DNA of 64,000 bases from Nitzschia sp. DOCU1 (lineage: Eukaryota > Bacillariophyta > Bacillariophyceae > Bacillariales > Bacillariaceae). The stretch's first letter is position 1, and the number at the start of each line of letters is the position of its first letter. Where the stretch lies: contig OX595993.1 of the NCBI GenBank assembly GCA_951394045.1, positions 1,612,001 to 1,676,000 on the forward strand. The letters are read 5' to 3'. This document shows, piece after piece, positions 10,773-20,524 of this stretch. The translations under genes and the position numbers were made by a program. The notes under the pieces are model-generated. The model saw only the letters and a list, made by a program, of their open reading frames with translations. It was not told the DNA's origin and made no database searches.

Positions 10773-11786
10773 ATGAGACCCGTGCAGATTTCTCATTACA
10801 ACCCAAGACCGTGTTCATGCACACCAATTGAGATTGTAACCGGTGTCACAACTTTATCGAACGACCCTTCCCAAACCAAAAAGATGACGATGGACGTGGA
10901 TACAAACTACTGCACCGCCAGTGGGTGCAATCATGAAGAAATCGACACCCTTGGAGGGTTTGTCAAACGAATGCGAGAACGGGAAGGCGATTACAGCGTT
11001 TCCGATTACTTGCACAATCGATCACCGATGGCATGCCAGGATCCGGTCGACGCTAACTGCCGTTCTCAAATGATCCAATGGATTGTTAACATTGTGGAAC
11101 ACTGCCAATTCAACAAAACCACTGCTTCTGTTGCGATCAACTACCTGGATCGCTTCATGATGGCCGCAGACTGGGTACACGCGGATCGAACCGCCTTCCA
11201 ACTGGCATCACTCACTTGCTTGTACACAGCCATCAAGATCCACGAGCCAACGGTTCTATCGGTCGAGTCCATTGAGGAGTTAAGCCACGGCGTTTACCGA
11301 GCAGACCAAATCGAAGCCATGGAACGTCTCATTCTTGACACCAACAAGTGGCTGATGAACCCCTCAACGTCCTTCGGCTTCGCCCACTTGCTTTGTGAAA
11401 TTATAGCACTGATGGACTCTCGTCATGATCTTAACACCCTCAAAGACTTGTGCATGTGGCAACTCGAGAATACTTTGGCGGACTATGACCTTTGTCTCTT
11501 GCCTGCCTCCACGGTGGCATTTGCTGCTGTCATGAACGCCGTCGAAAGCATGGGCCTGGCATCTGACGAGGAACAGCAACAGCTGGAATCGGGCCTTCAA
11601 CAATTCCTTCATGTCGACACGACTCTGCGACTACAAGATGTTCGAGTTCGATTGTACGAGGACGTGTTGAGTGCCGAGAACACCTCCGCCGCATCCGATG
11701 CCAAGCACCACATTGCGTGTGGCGCAAGAACGAGGTCTCTCGCATCACCTCGTTCTGTGTCCAATTTGAAGATCCTTTCATCATAG
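10773..11786 (+). CDS. Cyclin (diatom-type, cyclin-box protein)
   Basis: The first in-frame ATG is at 10773 (337 residues). A second at 10884 has a better Kozak context (AAG before ATG) and may be the real start. The cyclin box begins near YSVSDYLHNRSP and continues with RSQMIQWIVNIVEHC and ASVAINYLDRFM, the signature of cyclin N-terminal folds. The second fold follows (NPSTSFGFAHLLCEI, LLPASTVAFAAVMNAVES). A cyclin would bind and activate a cyclin-dependent kinase. Diatoms have a large family of lineage-specific cyclins of this short type, linked to nutrient and light signals; assignment to that group is inference. A low-complexity tail follows the box. Confidence 0.85.
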   Translation: MRPVQISHYNPRPCSCTPIEIVTGVTTLSNDPSQTKKMTMDVDTNYCTASGCNHEEIDTLGGFVKRMREREGDYSVSDYLHNRSPMACQDPVDANCRSQMIQWIVNIVEHCQFNKTTASVAINYLDRFMMAADWVHADRTAFQLASLTCLYTAIKIHEPTVLSVESIEELSHGVYRADQIEAMERLILDTNKWLMNPSTSFGFAHLLCEIIALMDSRHDLNTLKDLCMWQLENTLADYDLCLLPASTVAFAAVMNAVESMGLASDEEQQQLESGLQQFLHVDTTLRLQDVRVRLYEDVLSAENTSAASDAKHHIACGARTRSLASPRSVSNLKILSS

Positions 11787-11986
11787 CGAGGTACGCTATC
11801 GATGGAAATAACCTCGCAGGATGAGAACGTCTTTCACTTGTGAAGTATTCAAATTATAAGATTTTGCCATAAACCATAAACCATCTAGAGCAGATTACAC
11901 CACTCGACCTGTTTAATTGTACTACACTAGGATTACTCTAAACCTTTTTATGGAATTATAGCTAAGGTGAATGCATTTTTCGATTT

Positions 11987-13543
11987 CTACGTTACGTGGG
12001 GGGCATTGCGCCTCGGTCCCGCCTTCTTTCGTTCCTTCTTTGCTTTGTACCGCCTTCGCATCGATTTTTCTATGATTTCATCCATGATTGCTGTTAGACA
12101 GATAAAGAGTGCCGGGTCGATACCGTAGGCAACGTCTATCTCAAAAGAAAGAACATCCTCTTCATCTTTTGAAGCTCGTAGAGAAATGAGTGCGCATCCG
12201 GAATATCTTGCCTCTCGATCCGTCCGGCCAAGAACCTTGATCAGGGGCGATCCATTCTCAACACTCGAAGTAGCTACATAGCTTGGGTGCAAGGAAAAGC
12301 GCCCTTCTGAGCCTGCGCCTGATGCCATGTACATGGCGAACCGTTCCGGTTGAGGGTAGATACTTTCTGTAACTACTTCGGCCCAGGCGTAGAGAGGCAA
12401 AGTATCTGTCCACATACCGAATTTCTTTGTAGTTGTAGAAGGCAGCTGGCCAAGAACCCGTGGTTTGGATGCATAAATGCGTACAATAGGCAGCCCATTG
12501 GAAGCTATTGTGGTACACACTGCCAATGGGGCACCCGAGCGTCGGTTCATTAACACTATGTAATCATCCGGGCTTTTCAGGTCAGAATCGAGAGGACTTT
12601 TCTGGCTATGACCCTTTGGAACTAAACCCAATGAGCCAGTGATGGCAAGATCCATGAATACTTCACCCGTTATTGAGGATGTAATGGGCTTACACGGTGG
12701 CACGTTTCCAAAACCAATTCGAGCATCGCTGCTCTGCGAAGCGGAAGAGTCCGAGTCACTCGACACTAGCTGTGGCACCGTTGTTGTCCTCTGACGTCTA
12801 AACCCACATGGCACAGGAGAGCGGGGAAACATCGGAAAATACCTCTTGCAAAAGTAGGTACCAAGAGAGGCTTGCATTTCTAGATGCAGCACGCTCATAT
12901 AAGCTTCTCGTGCTGAGGATTCGGATTGAAGACGACTTGGCTGAACCAAACCCATAAACAAGTTTTTGTACTTGTCGAAGACCATTTGCTGCGATCGCAA
13001 GTAGTACTCGGCATCCATGGACAAATTATCATCTCCTTGTTGGTACGGCGGAAACTGCTCGTATGTTTGATCCTGCATACCGGTACTGCTGCCAACTCTG
13101 GAAGAGTCTTCTTGTATGGTACTCGTAGATACAAGGCTGTGCTGTCGCGAAACCATCTCGTAATGTTCAGACTGCGCTGCTCTGTGGCTCATAGGCGCGG
13201 GGTTGGTAACGGCTGTCGGCATGAAGGTTGTTTCACGCGCCTTTGATCCAACGCCGGCATATGCACGGTCCAACCCATAGTGTTCTCGAATATCAGACGT
13301 CGTGTCCTTTCCTTTCATCATTTCGTCGGCTTGAGCCCTTAGAGCATGATTTACTTCTGTTGGGTCGAGTATGCACTTTCGTAGACGGTCGTGATGATGT
13401 AGCTTCAGGAACGTCTTTTTGGCTTCATTTTTGTTTCCACCGTCAAATGAATGGCACAGCAACATGGCACCCGACACTGGCCGCGTAGCAACTGCAATCT
13501 CATCATCTTGAACTAAATCGATACTTGATGTACACTGTCCCAT
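11987..13543 (-). CDS. Unknown protein with N-terminal myristoylation-type motif
   Basis: Single-exon gene of 518 residues. The N terminus MGQCTSS fits the N-myristoylation consensus (Gly2, Ser6) with a nearby Cys that could be palmitoylated, suggesting membrane anchoring. The middle is low complexity and Ser-rich. The last about 200 residues look like a compact beta-rich domain (APLAVCTTIASNG, PIVRIYASKPR, FGMWTDTLPLYAWAEV) followed by a hydrophobic helix (DPALFICLTAIMDEII) and a strongly basic end (RRRYKAKKERKK). A Tubby-C/scramblase-like fold came to mind for this arrangement, but no diagnostic motif supports it. The function is unknown. It ends 200 bp from the cyclin gene, in convergent orientation. 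Confidence 0.75.
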   Translation of the reverse strand: MGQCTSSIDLVQDDEIAVATRPVSGAMLLCHSFDGGNKNEAKKTFLKLHHHDRLRKCILDPTEVNHALRAQADEMMKGKDTTSDIREHYGLDRAYAGVGSKARETTFMPTAVTNPAPMSHRAAQSEHYEMVSRQHSLVSTSTIQEDSSRVGSSTGMQDQTYEQFPPYQQGDDNLSMDAEYYLRSQQMVFDKYKNLFMGLVQPSRLQSESSAREAYMSVLHLEMQASLGTYFCKRYFPMFPRSPVPCGFRRQRTTTVPQLVSSDSDSSASQSSDARIGFGNVPPCKPITSSITGEVFMDLAITGSLGLVPKGHSQKSPLDSDLKSPDDYIVLMNRRSGAPLAVCTTIASNGLPIVRIYASKPRVLGQLPSTTTKKFGMWTDTLPLYAWAEVVTESIYPQPERFAMYMASGAGSEGRFSLHPSYVATSSVENGSPLIKVLGRTDREARYSGCALISLRASKDEEDVLSFEIDVAYGIDPALFICLTAIMDEIIEKSMRRRYKAKKERKKAGPRRNAPHVT

Positions 13544-13835
13544 TGTTGTCGAGACAAAGGCATGAAATGCTGTTTACTAGAATGGGCAATGGGAAAGAGT
13601 CCGCATTCCGATCCCTGATGGTGGAGGGAGAGTTTGATGACGATTGCCAAAAATAGCGGCTCACCATGAGCGGGGTAATCTGCCGGCTCGTTGAGTTGGA
13701 TGGTTACTTAGAAAATTAGTGTATACATGTATGAATAATATCATTTGCAAACTTTTCATTGGAATGGGCGCGTTTCATTGTTTTGCAATTTGCCGACAAA
13801 ATAGATGATGTGATCCTCCACTGTCTTCCTTCAAC

Positions 13836-13912
13836 ATTGAACTGCTTTGATGTTAGCGGCGGGGCGCAGTAGCTTGGTTCCCGAAAGCCACAAGTGAAAC
13901 CAAAAGTTCAAT
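13836..13912 (-). repeat. Structured element, copy 1 (outer stem ATTGAAC/GTTCAAT)
   Basis: Read on the minus strand, this copy is bounded by a perfect 7-bp stem, ATTGAAC with GTTCAAT. Compared with the copies at 15094 and 34743 both arms have changed (C to T, G to A), keeping the pairing. The 3' half keeps the segment CGCTAACATCAAAGC. The internal hairpin sequence is different. Confidence 0.65.
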
Positions 13913-14662
13913 GAGGTCTTGTGCACGAGTCTATCTAACCAGCATCTCGACCTGTCGTACTCGGGACAGCCAAACCAGGACAATGGTAGTGATGAGATCA
14001 GAATGTTTGGGTCGCCTTTTGGCAAAATAAACGAAACTAGCATGGGCCCAGATTCATGCTCTGTCTGTGTTTCTCTCTTTCACCCATTTGTGCGAACGGA
14101 AGTATGCCGTACTTTGTATCGGCCTTTTGTGGTACTCGTCGACAACCCTTGCTGGAACGACGATTGTGGAATCGGTACACATTGACGAGTCAAGTCATCA
14201 TGCCAAGGCTATTCAAGTCCTCCTACAATGAGTCTCTGCGGAAACCTATGAATGCCGAATGGCTCCATTGCGCACTATCTTGACTCCCATTAATACGCAA
14301 TCAGCCGAAGCTTGCGTTCTGATTCCATTCGTAGTGGAAGGTCAACTAGAACCAACCTTTCCATCGCCCAAGCCGACTCAAAAATGAAACAATGCTATTC
14401 TTTCAAACCACTTACACGCCATCAACAAGTGCGCTGGAAGAAGAAATAAAAAATTGGCACGGCTTCGCCGTGTGCGAAATTTCTTTCCTTTCTTATCAAA
14501 CCAAGTTCTATCCGATTCTAGAAGGAACCTTTGCCTTGAAGGATCGCATTTGGAGTGAGTTCGAACCATACAACTGTACTTATAATAATACAATAGAGTG
14601 GAGGAACCCCACCGCTTTGGAATGCGGCCCTGCCATCAATAAACATTGGACAATACCCATTT

Positions 14663-14803
14663 GAATCCTGTGCCGCTTTTGGAATTTCTGCCGGTGGGAA
14701 TGCGATTCTGTTCGCCAAATATCTAAAGCGCGTCCGACAGTTATGTGTCGACTCTGACGTTTTGTTGATCTACGATGAGATTGCAACTGGATTTGGCAGG
14801 ACA
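14663..14803 (+). pseudogene. bioA-like: Fragment of class III aminotransferase, BioA-like
   Basis: A 47-codon open stretch without its own start encodes YLKRVRQLC and then LLIYDEIATGFGRT. The second is the characteristic segment around the PLP-binding Asp of class III aminotransferases, closest to BioA (7,8-diaminopelargonate synthase, biotin pathway). Upstream, the Gly-Gly-Met-like part is shifted: the neighbouring frame reads GMRFCSP, so a frameshift is likely. The fragment stops exactly where the dispersed repeat (14804-15175) begins. The PLP lysine region is absent. It is a dead fragment, probably a remnant of an interrupted or captured gene. Confidence 0.6.
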
Positions 14804-15175
14804 AAACCAGGATCGTGATCTCGACCCCGATTCCGATTCTCCACGCACATTGAACAGCCTGATCAATGCAACCGGTTTGTGGTTCCGGTTTTAAAACGTC
14901 CTCCACTCGGGTGGGTACGTGTCTCGTCGCGGAGAGTTAAGTGTAACCTGTGCTGGTGCGTGGAGGATTGGAATCGGTTGTACGCTGTCGAGTGAAGGGG
15001 ATTGTTGTCTCAACTAGGCGGATCTCCCTCCTCCCGTATGTGGGTAGAGGGAGCTCTCCTCCGGGCGGAGCAGCTGTGGCCCACCCCATCCATATCGAAC
15101 AGCTTTGACATAGCGGTGGGGCTCAGTAACTTTTTGTGTGAGAACACAAAAACGAAGCTAAAAGTTCGATGAATT
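14804..15175 (-). repeat. Dispersed repeat of about 365 bp (inverted copy of 34738-35100)
   Basis: The reverse complement of this stretch aligns nearly end to end with 34738-35100. Shared blocks include GAGGACGTTTTAAAACCGG, CCCGGAGGAGAG and TTTTTGTGTTCTCACAC. Differences are scattered substitutions and small indels. It carries the structured element at 15094-15170. No protein is recognised, so it may be a non-autonomous element or a solo terminal repeat. Confidence 0.85.
15094..15170 (-). repeat. Structured element, copy 2
   Basis: On the minus strand ATCGAAC pairs with GTTCGAT. Inside is a 9-bp hairpin TTTTTGTGT / ACACAAAAA with a 4-nt loop, followed by the conserved ACTGAGCCCCACCGCTA segment. 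Confidence 0.7.
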
Positions 15176-15714
15176 TAGTTAATCTAGCCGAATTTATTCA
15201 AAACGGTGCGAACGAGGTGTCGCTACAAAACAATCTACTGATTCTTTGTTTCAGAATCAAGCATAGCTCCTCATTATGAAGTGGTACTACCGAATCTTTT
15301 TACGGTCCCGAGCCAGCCCAAGACGAAACGACACGATTCTTTCAAACCACGCACACGCCATCAGCAAGTGCGCTGAAAGAAACTGGTGAACAGTTGTTAC
15401 TACATACAACTAGAATGGAAGAAACTACTTGGCGATAATGCTCTTGTGCTGGCCGATAATAGTTCCATGACTGACCATGGCACCTATGGCATCGACAATA
15501 ATTCGCAAGACCATGAACGATGTAATATTGGCATGATCATAGGGAGGACCGACCTCGACTACTTCGTGCAGAACTTGTTAGAGCTAGAAAACTGTCTCGA
15601 AAGTAACTTTTTGCCGAACAAAGCCGTCCTAATTCCTATGGAGTGCCCATATACTGATCATTATTCAAACCTCGAATGAAGCAGCAAATCCATAATATTT
15701 ATAATCTCAAGATT

Positions 15715-16605
15715 CTAGGCCTTTGAGTCTTCTTCCGCTCCTCCAGAAGCAGAGGCGGCGCCCGATGCAGCCGTGCTGGTGTTTTGAAACTCCTTTCTCA
15801 GCTCCCAGGCATTCTTATGATCCCCGGAGCGATGATAGTCACCAATTTCTCTCAGAACATCACGAATTTCTGTCTCTGGTCGTCCTCCAGTGGCCACCTT
15901 TAGATCCTTAACGGTCCAATATTGTTGCTGACTAAATAGCTGAAAGATCACCGACTTGGTTGGCTGATCGGCCGAGAATTTTGCTTTTTTGTTGGAAAGT
16001 TGACTCGAGACATTGTTGGCTTGCTCCTGCAAGCGTTTTCCATACTGGTGGATAGCTTCTCCAAAGCCTTTTCCGGCGCCTCCCTTCTTGTTGGATTGGT
16101 GCACCACTTGATTCGATTCCACGGGTTTGACATACCGAGAATTATGCACCGTCGTTTGAAGAATTCTCGTCTTGCACAGTTGCCGATAATTCGCGTCTTG
16201 GTGGACTTGCAAGTTTCCAGTACGAGTGACAATCCCGTGAACTTGGACGCTGCCGTTTGGACGCCGCGTAAATGGATGGAGTGTTGGCAATTTCTTTGTC
16301 ATGGCCTGCAGGGAATATTGAAGTGGCAGTGGCGCTGTAGAATTGTCGCCGCCTCCCGCCACCTCCGCTACACTTGGATCAACATAAACATCCAAACTAG
16401 GCTTGATAGCAGGATTTCCATTCATCGCCTTGCCGCCCTTGCGAAAGACCAGCTCGCCCAAGACAGCGCCTTCTGGTAATTGATCCCAGGCTTCCGCCAG
16501 TTTGGGCGGCAGACGCAGCATCCAACATTCCTTGTCAGCGTCTCCTACTTTCACATTTCCGTAGCTGTCAGCCGTCACTTTGTTGCTTTCTCCTCCGTCT
16601 GCCAT
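15715..16605 (-). CDS. General transcription factor IIF beta subunit (RAP30-like)
   Basis: Single-exon gene of 296 residues starting at ATG 16605. The N-terminal half has the TFIIF beta opening ECWMLRLPPKLAEAWDQLPEGAVLGEL, which dimerises with the alpha subunit. The C-terminal half has the winged-helix DNA-binding domain (VIFQLFSQQQYWTVKDL, then EIRDVLREIGDYHRSG and HKNAWELRKEF), the usual order of the family. TFIIF escorts RNA polymerase II to the promoter and acts in early elongation in the nucleus. Length is close to that of yeast and plant homologues allowing for a Gly/Ala/Ser-rich tail. Confidence 0.92.
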   Translation of the reverse strand: MADGGESNKVTADSYGNVKVGDADKECWMLRLPPKLAEAWDQLPEGAVLGELVFRKGGKAMNGNPAIKPSLDVYVDPSVAEVAGGGDNSTAPLPLQYSLQAMTKKLPTLHPFTRRPNGSVQVHGIVTRTGNLQVHQDANYRQLCKTRILQTTVHNSRYVKPVESNQVVHQSNKKGGAGKGFGEAIHQYGKRLQEQANNVSSQLSNKKAKFSADQPTKSVIFQLFSQQQYWTVKDLKVATGGRPETEIRDVLREIGDYHRSGDHKNAWELRKEFQNTSTAASGAASASGGAEEDSKA

Positions 16606-16870
16606 TGTGAACTATTGTGGTCAGGAAATAGGTGGGTTGGGACGTATGGGTTTGGTAAGTGACGATGTATCGAGAAGCGGTGTGATGCACGTCTCCATCC
16701 CACTCATCATCGATCATCATCGTCGCTCTCGTGCCGATGAATGACCTTCTACGCGAATCGTTTGAGGTCGATGTGATCGATATGCTCTGGACGGACGGAC
16801 GGACGGAGTAAGGGACTGTTTGATTGCTTCGATTGGAATCACGGATAGCATTTCCCTATGGTGCTCTGAT

Positions 16871-17255
16871 GAAAGACTTTCTGCCTACTCTAGAGGAAGC
16901 TGACTTTCATCTTCAGCACCCATTGCCACTCTGGAGTAAGCTAGGCGTCTAGTTTCGCAAGTCTATGTCAAGCCACAGATTTCAAAATCATTCGCACTAC
17001 GCTTCTCGACCCATCCTCGAAGGTTCTGCAATCGTGCCTCCTTGTTACTGCTAGAGAAAGACTTTCTTATCTACGAGAGGAAGCTGAATGTCCATCTTCA
17101 ACACCCATTGCCACTCCGGAGTAACTAGGCGTCTAGTTTCGCAAGTCTATGTCAAGTCAAAGATTTCAAAATCATTCGCACTACGCTTCGACTTCCTTGT
17201 CGACCCATCCTTGAAGTTTCTGCATTGCCTCCTCCTTGTTGCTTCGAGAGAGCTT
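16871..17255 (-). repeat. Tandem duplication of a gene 3' end, period about 185 bp
   Basis: Two units starting at 16871 and 17056 share GAAAGACTTTC, the CACCCATTGCCACTC block, the GGCGTCTAGTTTCGCAAG block and the CACTACGCTTC block. The right unit contains the true last codons and stop of the gene ending at 17181. The left unit is a diverged copy of those codons plus the downstream flank. Confidence 0.85.
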
Positions 17256-18900
17256 ACCCTTCGGGTTTCCCTGCAGGATGGCTTCGACACGCATCTCAGA
17301 CAAATCAAGTTCATTCCCCAAAGTTTCAATTGCCTGCTCGATCATTCCCTTCTTCTCCAGTATTGACCATGCTTTCAGTACAAGTTGGATGTCGTCTGGA
17401 GTGAAATGTGGTGAATAGCGCCGCCTGTTCTTCATGTTTGTTTCTGTCTCCTCTAGCAACTTGAGCAAACGTCTGCGCCATTCTGGTTCGTTGCTTTCGT
17501 CACAATTCTGTTTGAGGCGCTTGCGTGGCGGCTCAAGTTCATCATTGGTCGCCGCTGCATCTGTTCGAGGTTCTACTTTCGCTGCCTCGGAGCCGTTAGC
17601 CCAAAAGGACTCCTTTTCCTTGTCAAAATTTTCTCGGGTCCGCTTCATATTATTCACTGATCGCTTGAATGCCACGGCTTCTTCAGTCCCTGCGCTTCGT
17701 AAGGAATAGCCAGATATGGGTCGAAAGTGTGCATCTGGCTGATCAATTCTTTTGCCCCTTATAAATTTGATAATTAGCCGAACCTTGTGATCTTTGTCCA
17801 AGAAATCGCCAGATTCGAGATTGAGAGGGAATCTTCTTTTCGGGATGACCCCTACAACCTTCGACCGAGTCAACACGTCAGGATTGCCAAAGACTCGACC
17901 AGGGAGATAGTATTCCACGATATCATCAGGACGAATCACCTCACGCTTTCTTTTCGAGTTGGGGGAAAGCACCATGGGATCCTCGTCGTCATCGTCATTG
18001 TCTACGGTGTTCTCGTCTGATTCTTCCGTTTGGCTAGACGTAATCTTTGTCGGAGGCAAGGGCTGGACTACGGGATCGGCCGAAGGGTCTTGGTTGTTCT
18101 CCGTTGTTTGCTGCTCCGCCTCCTTTGCTCGTTGATTCTCTGCCACACGTACCCACGACATTCGAATAAAGAGTTCCTCGGCGCGACGATTCACTGCATT
18201 TTCAGGTGAAGAGCCAAACTTGTGCTCCAAAAAGATTTGGAGGCACTCATCATCCTCGATGGGCAATAAATTAAGTTCCGCGTCGTCCTCTCCCATAGTG
18301 GCGTCCTTGGCTACTGCTAAATGCAAGGAATGAAATGTCGTCGGTACCACCTGCTCCCACGCATTCGCATGCTTCCAATTCCGGCCCAAATAGCGGACCG
18401 GTGTTTTGTGTTCCGCCAGTCCATTCGGAAACATCAAATGGGCTTCTGCCCTCGAAAGCCGAATGCAGGGTAAGTATGTCGTGCGACGGTTTCTACCCTT
18501 ACCTTCGGTTGTCTTTCGCCAACCAATGTCCGCAAGATTGGCAACCTTTTGGACCATGGGAAGACGCAAGTCCTGCACGCATTTTTGGGCTAAGATATCA
18601 TTTTTAATGGAGCGTGACCAAAACGCAACATGGTAAGAGTTCGCAAAAGAACAATCTGGCGATAATAGAAGCATTGTTGTAGTACATACCTTTTACTTCG
18701 ATTTCTTCGGGTGTTAATACGACTGCAATAGGAGCCTCGGCCGGTGGTGGGGACTCTACGCTTTGGACTGTCGACTGTGTCAACTCTGGCGAATCCTCCT
18801 CCTCATCGTTAGCTTGGCTGGATCTCTGGGAAAAGACTGGTTGGACGGTGCGCATGAACTCATCGTCGCTTTCATTATCCGAAAAGACAAATGAAGCCAT
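17181..18900 (-). CDS. Unknown nuclear-type protein with C-terminal helical domain
   Basis: Two exons, 18690-18900 and 17181-18589, joined over a 100-bp intron (GTATGT...TTAG; phase 1), giving 539 residues. The N terminus is acidic. The central part includes LGRNWKHANAWEQVVPTTFH and a long acidic/Ser linker. Basic KRKRE and PRKRLKQ patches look like nuclear localisation signals. The last about 85 residues (HFTPDDIQLVLKAWSIL, then LGNELDLSEMRVEAIL and LQGWVDKE) form a predicted helical domain shared with the neighbouring divergent gene. No known family was recognised. The intron start is supported by frame continuity and a good donor, not by transcripts. Confidence 0.75.
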
Positions 18901-19126
18901 GGTGCCTGGAACGACAACAATTCAGTTTCGAAAGGGTGTCAAGCAAAACGAGATATGTTCGGAGACTGCCGTGGTGTGAAATAACATGGCGCCATCTTCG
19001 ATCAAGATACATCCGATAAGAAGGGAGGGCATCAATCGGCTGGCGCGCGTCTGTTGGGCTTGGGCGGGCGGGGCAGGCGCGTCGTTTGCTTCAGATCGCG
19101 CCATTTAATTTTCATCGTTCAGTAGA

Positions 19127-20133
19127 ATGTCACGAGATTTCAGTAAGTACGATACTTTGGCCAGTCAATGTGTGGAATGCTGAGGAAGTTCATTTGCGTC
19201 ATCCCATCATCATCCTCTTTCCTCGGCTGTTATCAACTTCGTCTCTATACCGGTACCTGGTACAGGCAGCCCCCATCAAATACATTTGTTGAGGGGAAAT
19301 TGTTATTTTTGAGGAAACTAGTCAAAGGACACGCCGATCGGCTTACGCAAAAACGACTTGAAATCATGGAGACTCAAAATAACAAAGAAAACGAAGACCG
19401 ACTGACTTCTGTTGGCGATGATATCTTCCTGGCCCAAGAATCGTCATCAAAGTCATGTGATGCTTCTATAGATATGGGTAGCAAAGTATCAGACAAGCGA
19501 TCCCGCAGAGTTTCTCTGCGGTTGGCAGTGGATCAGACGCGAGCACGTGCTGAGAAACGACGACGGGAATCGCTGGGAAGTGTTCAATCCTCCGCGTCGT
19601 CGCAGAACAAGCAACCTACTTCTCGTAAACGACAACGTATTTCTGAAGCAAGTAGTTGTAGCATTTCCTTTTCGGCGTCCTTTTCATCTGTGAGTGCAAG
19701 GCGGTCGGTGCGTCCTTATTATGAACCGCCATCGGCGAAACGGTACAAGTTCCGTCGATCAGGACAGCCGACGACGACGAAATCCAAAGCGGAAAAGTCT
19801 CAAAAGAAAGAATTCTGTCCAATTAGTGCTGCCAAGAAAGAATTAGTTCTAGCCATTGAGCGCACTAATAATCCTCAGTCTTCAACAACCAAGCGAAGTT
19901 TCAGCAAGGAGGATCTGGAACTCTGTCTAACCGTTTGGGATCGCATTGCCGCCCAGCCTGACAAAGTCGAAGTTGTCATTACAAACATGGCTTTGCAGAT
20001 GGATCTTTCGGCTCGGCGCCTCACTCGTTTTCTCAAGGGTCAACATTCTTTGTTCCGCTCGGAGGATGCCTCCAAAATTTCTTCCAGGCTACGTGCATGG
20101 TTGCAAACACCGGCGGCAACAGAAGGCTGCTAG
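19127..20133 (+). CDS. Unknown basic protein, paralogue of its divergent neighbour in the C-terminal domain
   Basis: Proposed model: a 16-bp first coding exon 19127-19142 (MSRDF), intron 19143-19321 (GTAAGT...CTAG), then 19322-20133, giving 275 residues. Alternatives are an unspliced start at 19168 or the downstream ATG at 19366. The protein is Ser/Arg/Lys-rich with several NLS-like clusters (KRSRRVSLR, EKRRRES, SRKRQR). The C terminus SFSKEDLELCLTVWDRI, then MALQMDLSARRLTRFL and SSRLRAWLQT aligns with the end of the gene on the other side of the divergent promoter. A role in chromatin or DNA binding is only inference. Confidence 0.65.
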
Positions 20134-20524
20134 TACAATTGGAGTAGCAGAATTGAAACGTAACTTCTATCTTGGTCCTTTACCTGCAGAAAGTGCTCTT
20201 GCTCGTTTGCTTCTGGTGGAGATGGCATAAAAAAGTGAACCTCTAATGTTAAGTTGTGACAACGTTCCATTTGTGGTCTTAGCCACCACTCCCAGGCATT
20301 ACATCGCCTACAGCGCAAATATTGTTTCTAGGATTTCAGTAAAAATTTCGTCAATCATATAAGTTGTTAATACGAGCACGCCGTTGCCCAAATCCTATCC
20401 AAAATCCCTGGAAACCGGGCAAGAAAGTCTTTGGGACATGTAAACCAACAAACATATATTAATCTCTGCAGTCATCTTCTTCCTCTCACTTGTCAAATTC
20501 CAGGCCTCCCCATTAGCCCCAAAG
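20134..20524. other. Convergent intergenic stretch
   Basis: The 3' flanks of two converging genes. Nothing else was recognised. Confidence 0.4.

Larger units (their letters stand above)
13544..15714. other. Repeat-derived region without an intact gene
   Basis: This stretch holds two related repeat copies (about 13836-14450 and 14804-15385) in the same orientation. They share the structured element and a segment beginning TTCTTTCAAACCAC near 14400 and 15330. A broken aminotransferase fragment lies between them. A 97-codon open frame at 15386-15679 has no recognisable family and is not called as a gene. Confidence 0.6.

Noticed and set aside
15386..15679. 97-codon frame beside the repeat cluster
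   Set aside because: No family, no splice partner, and it sits in repeat-derived DNA; possibly a gene remnant but unsupported.
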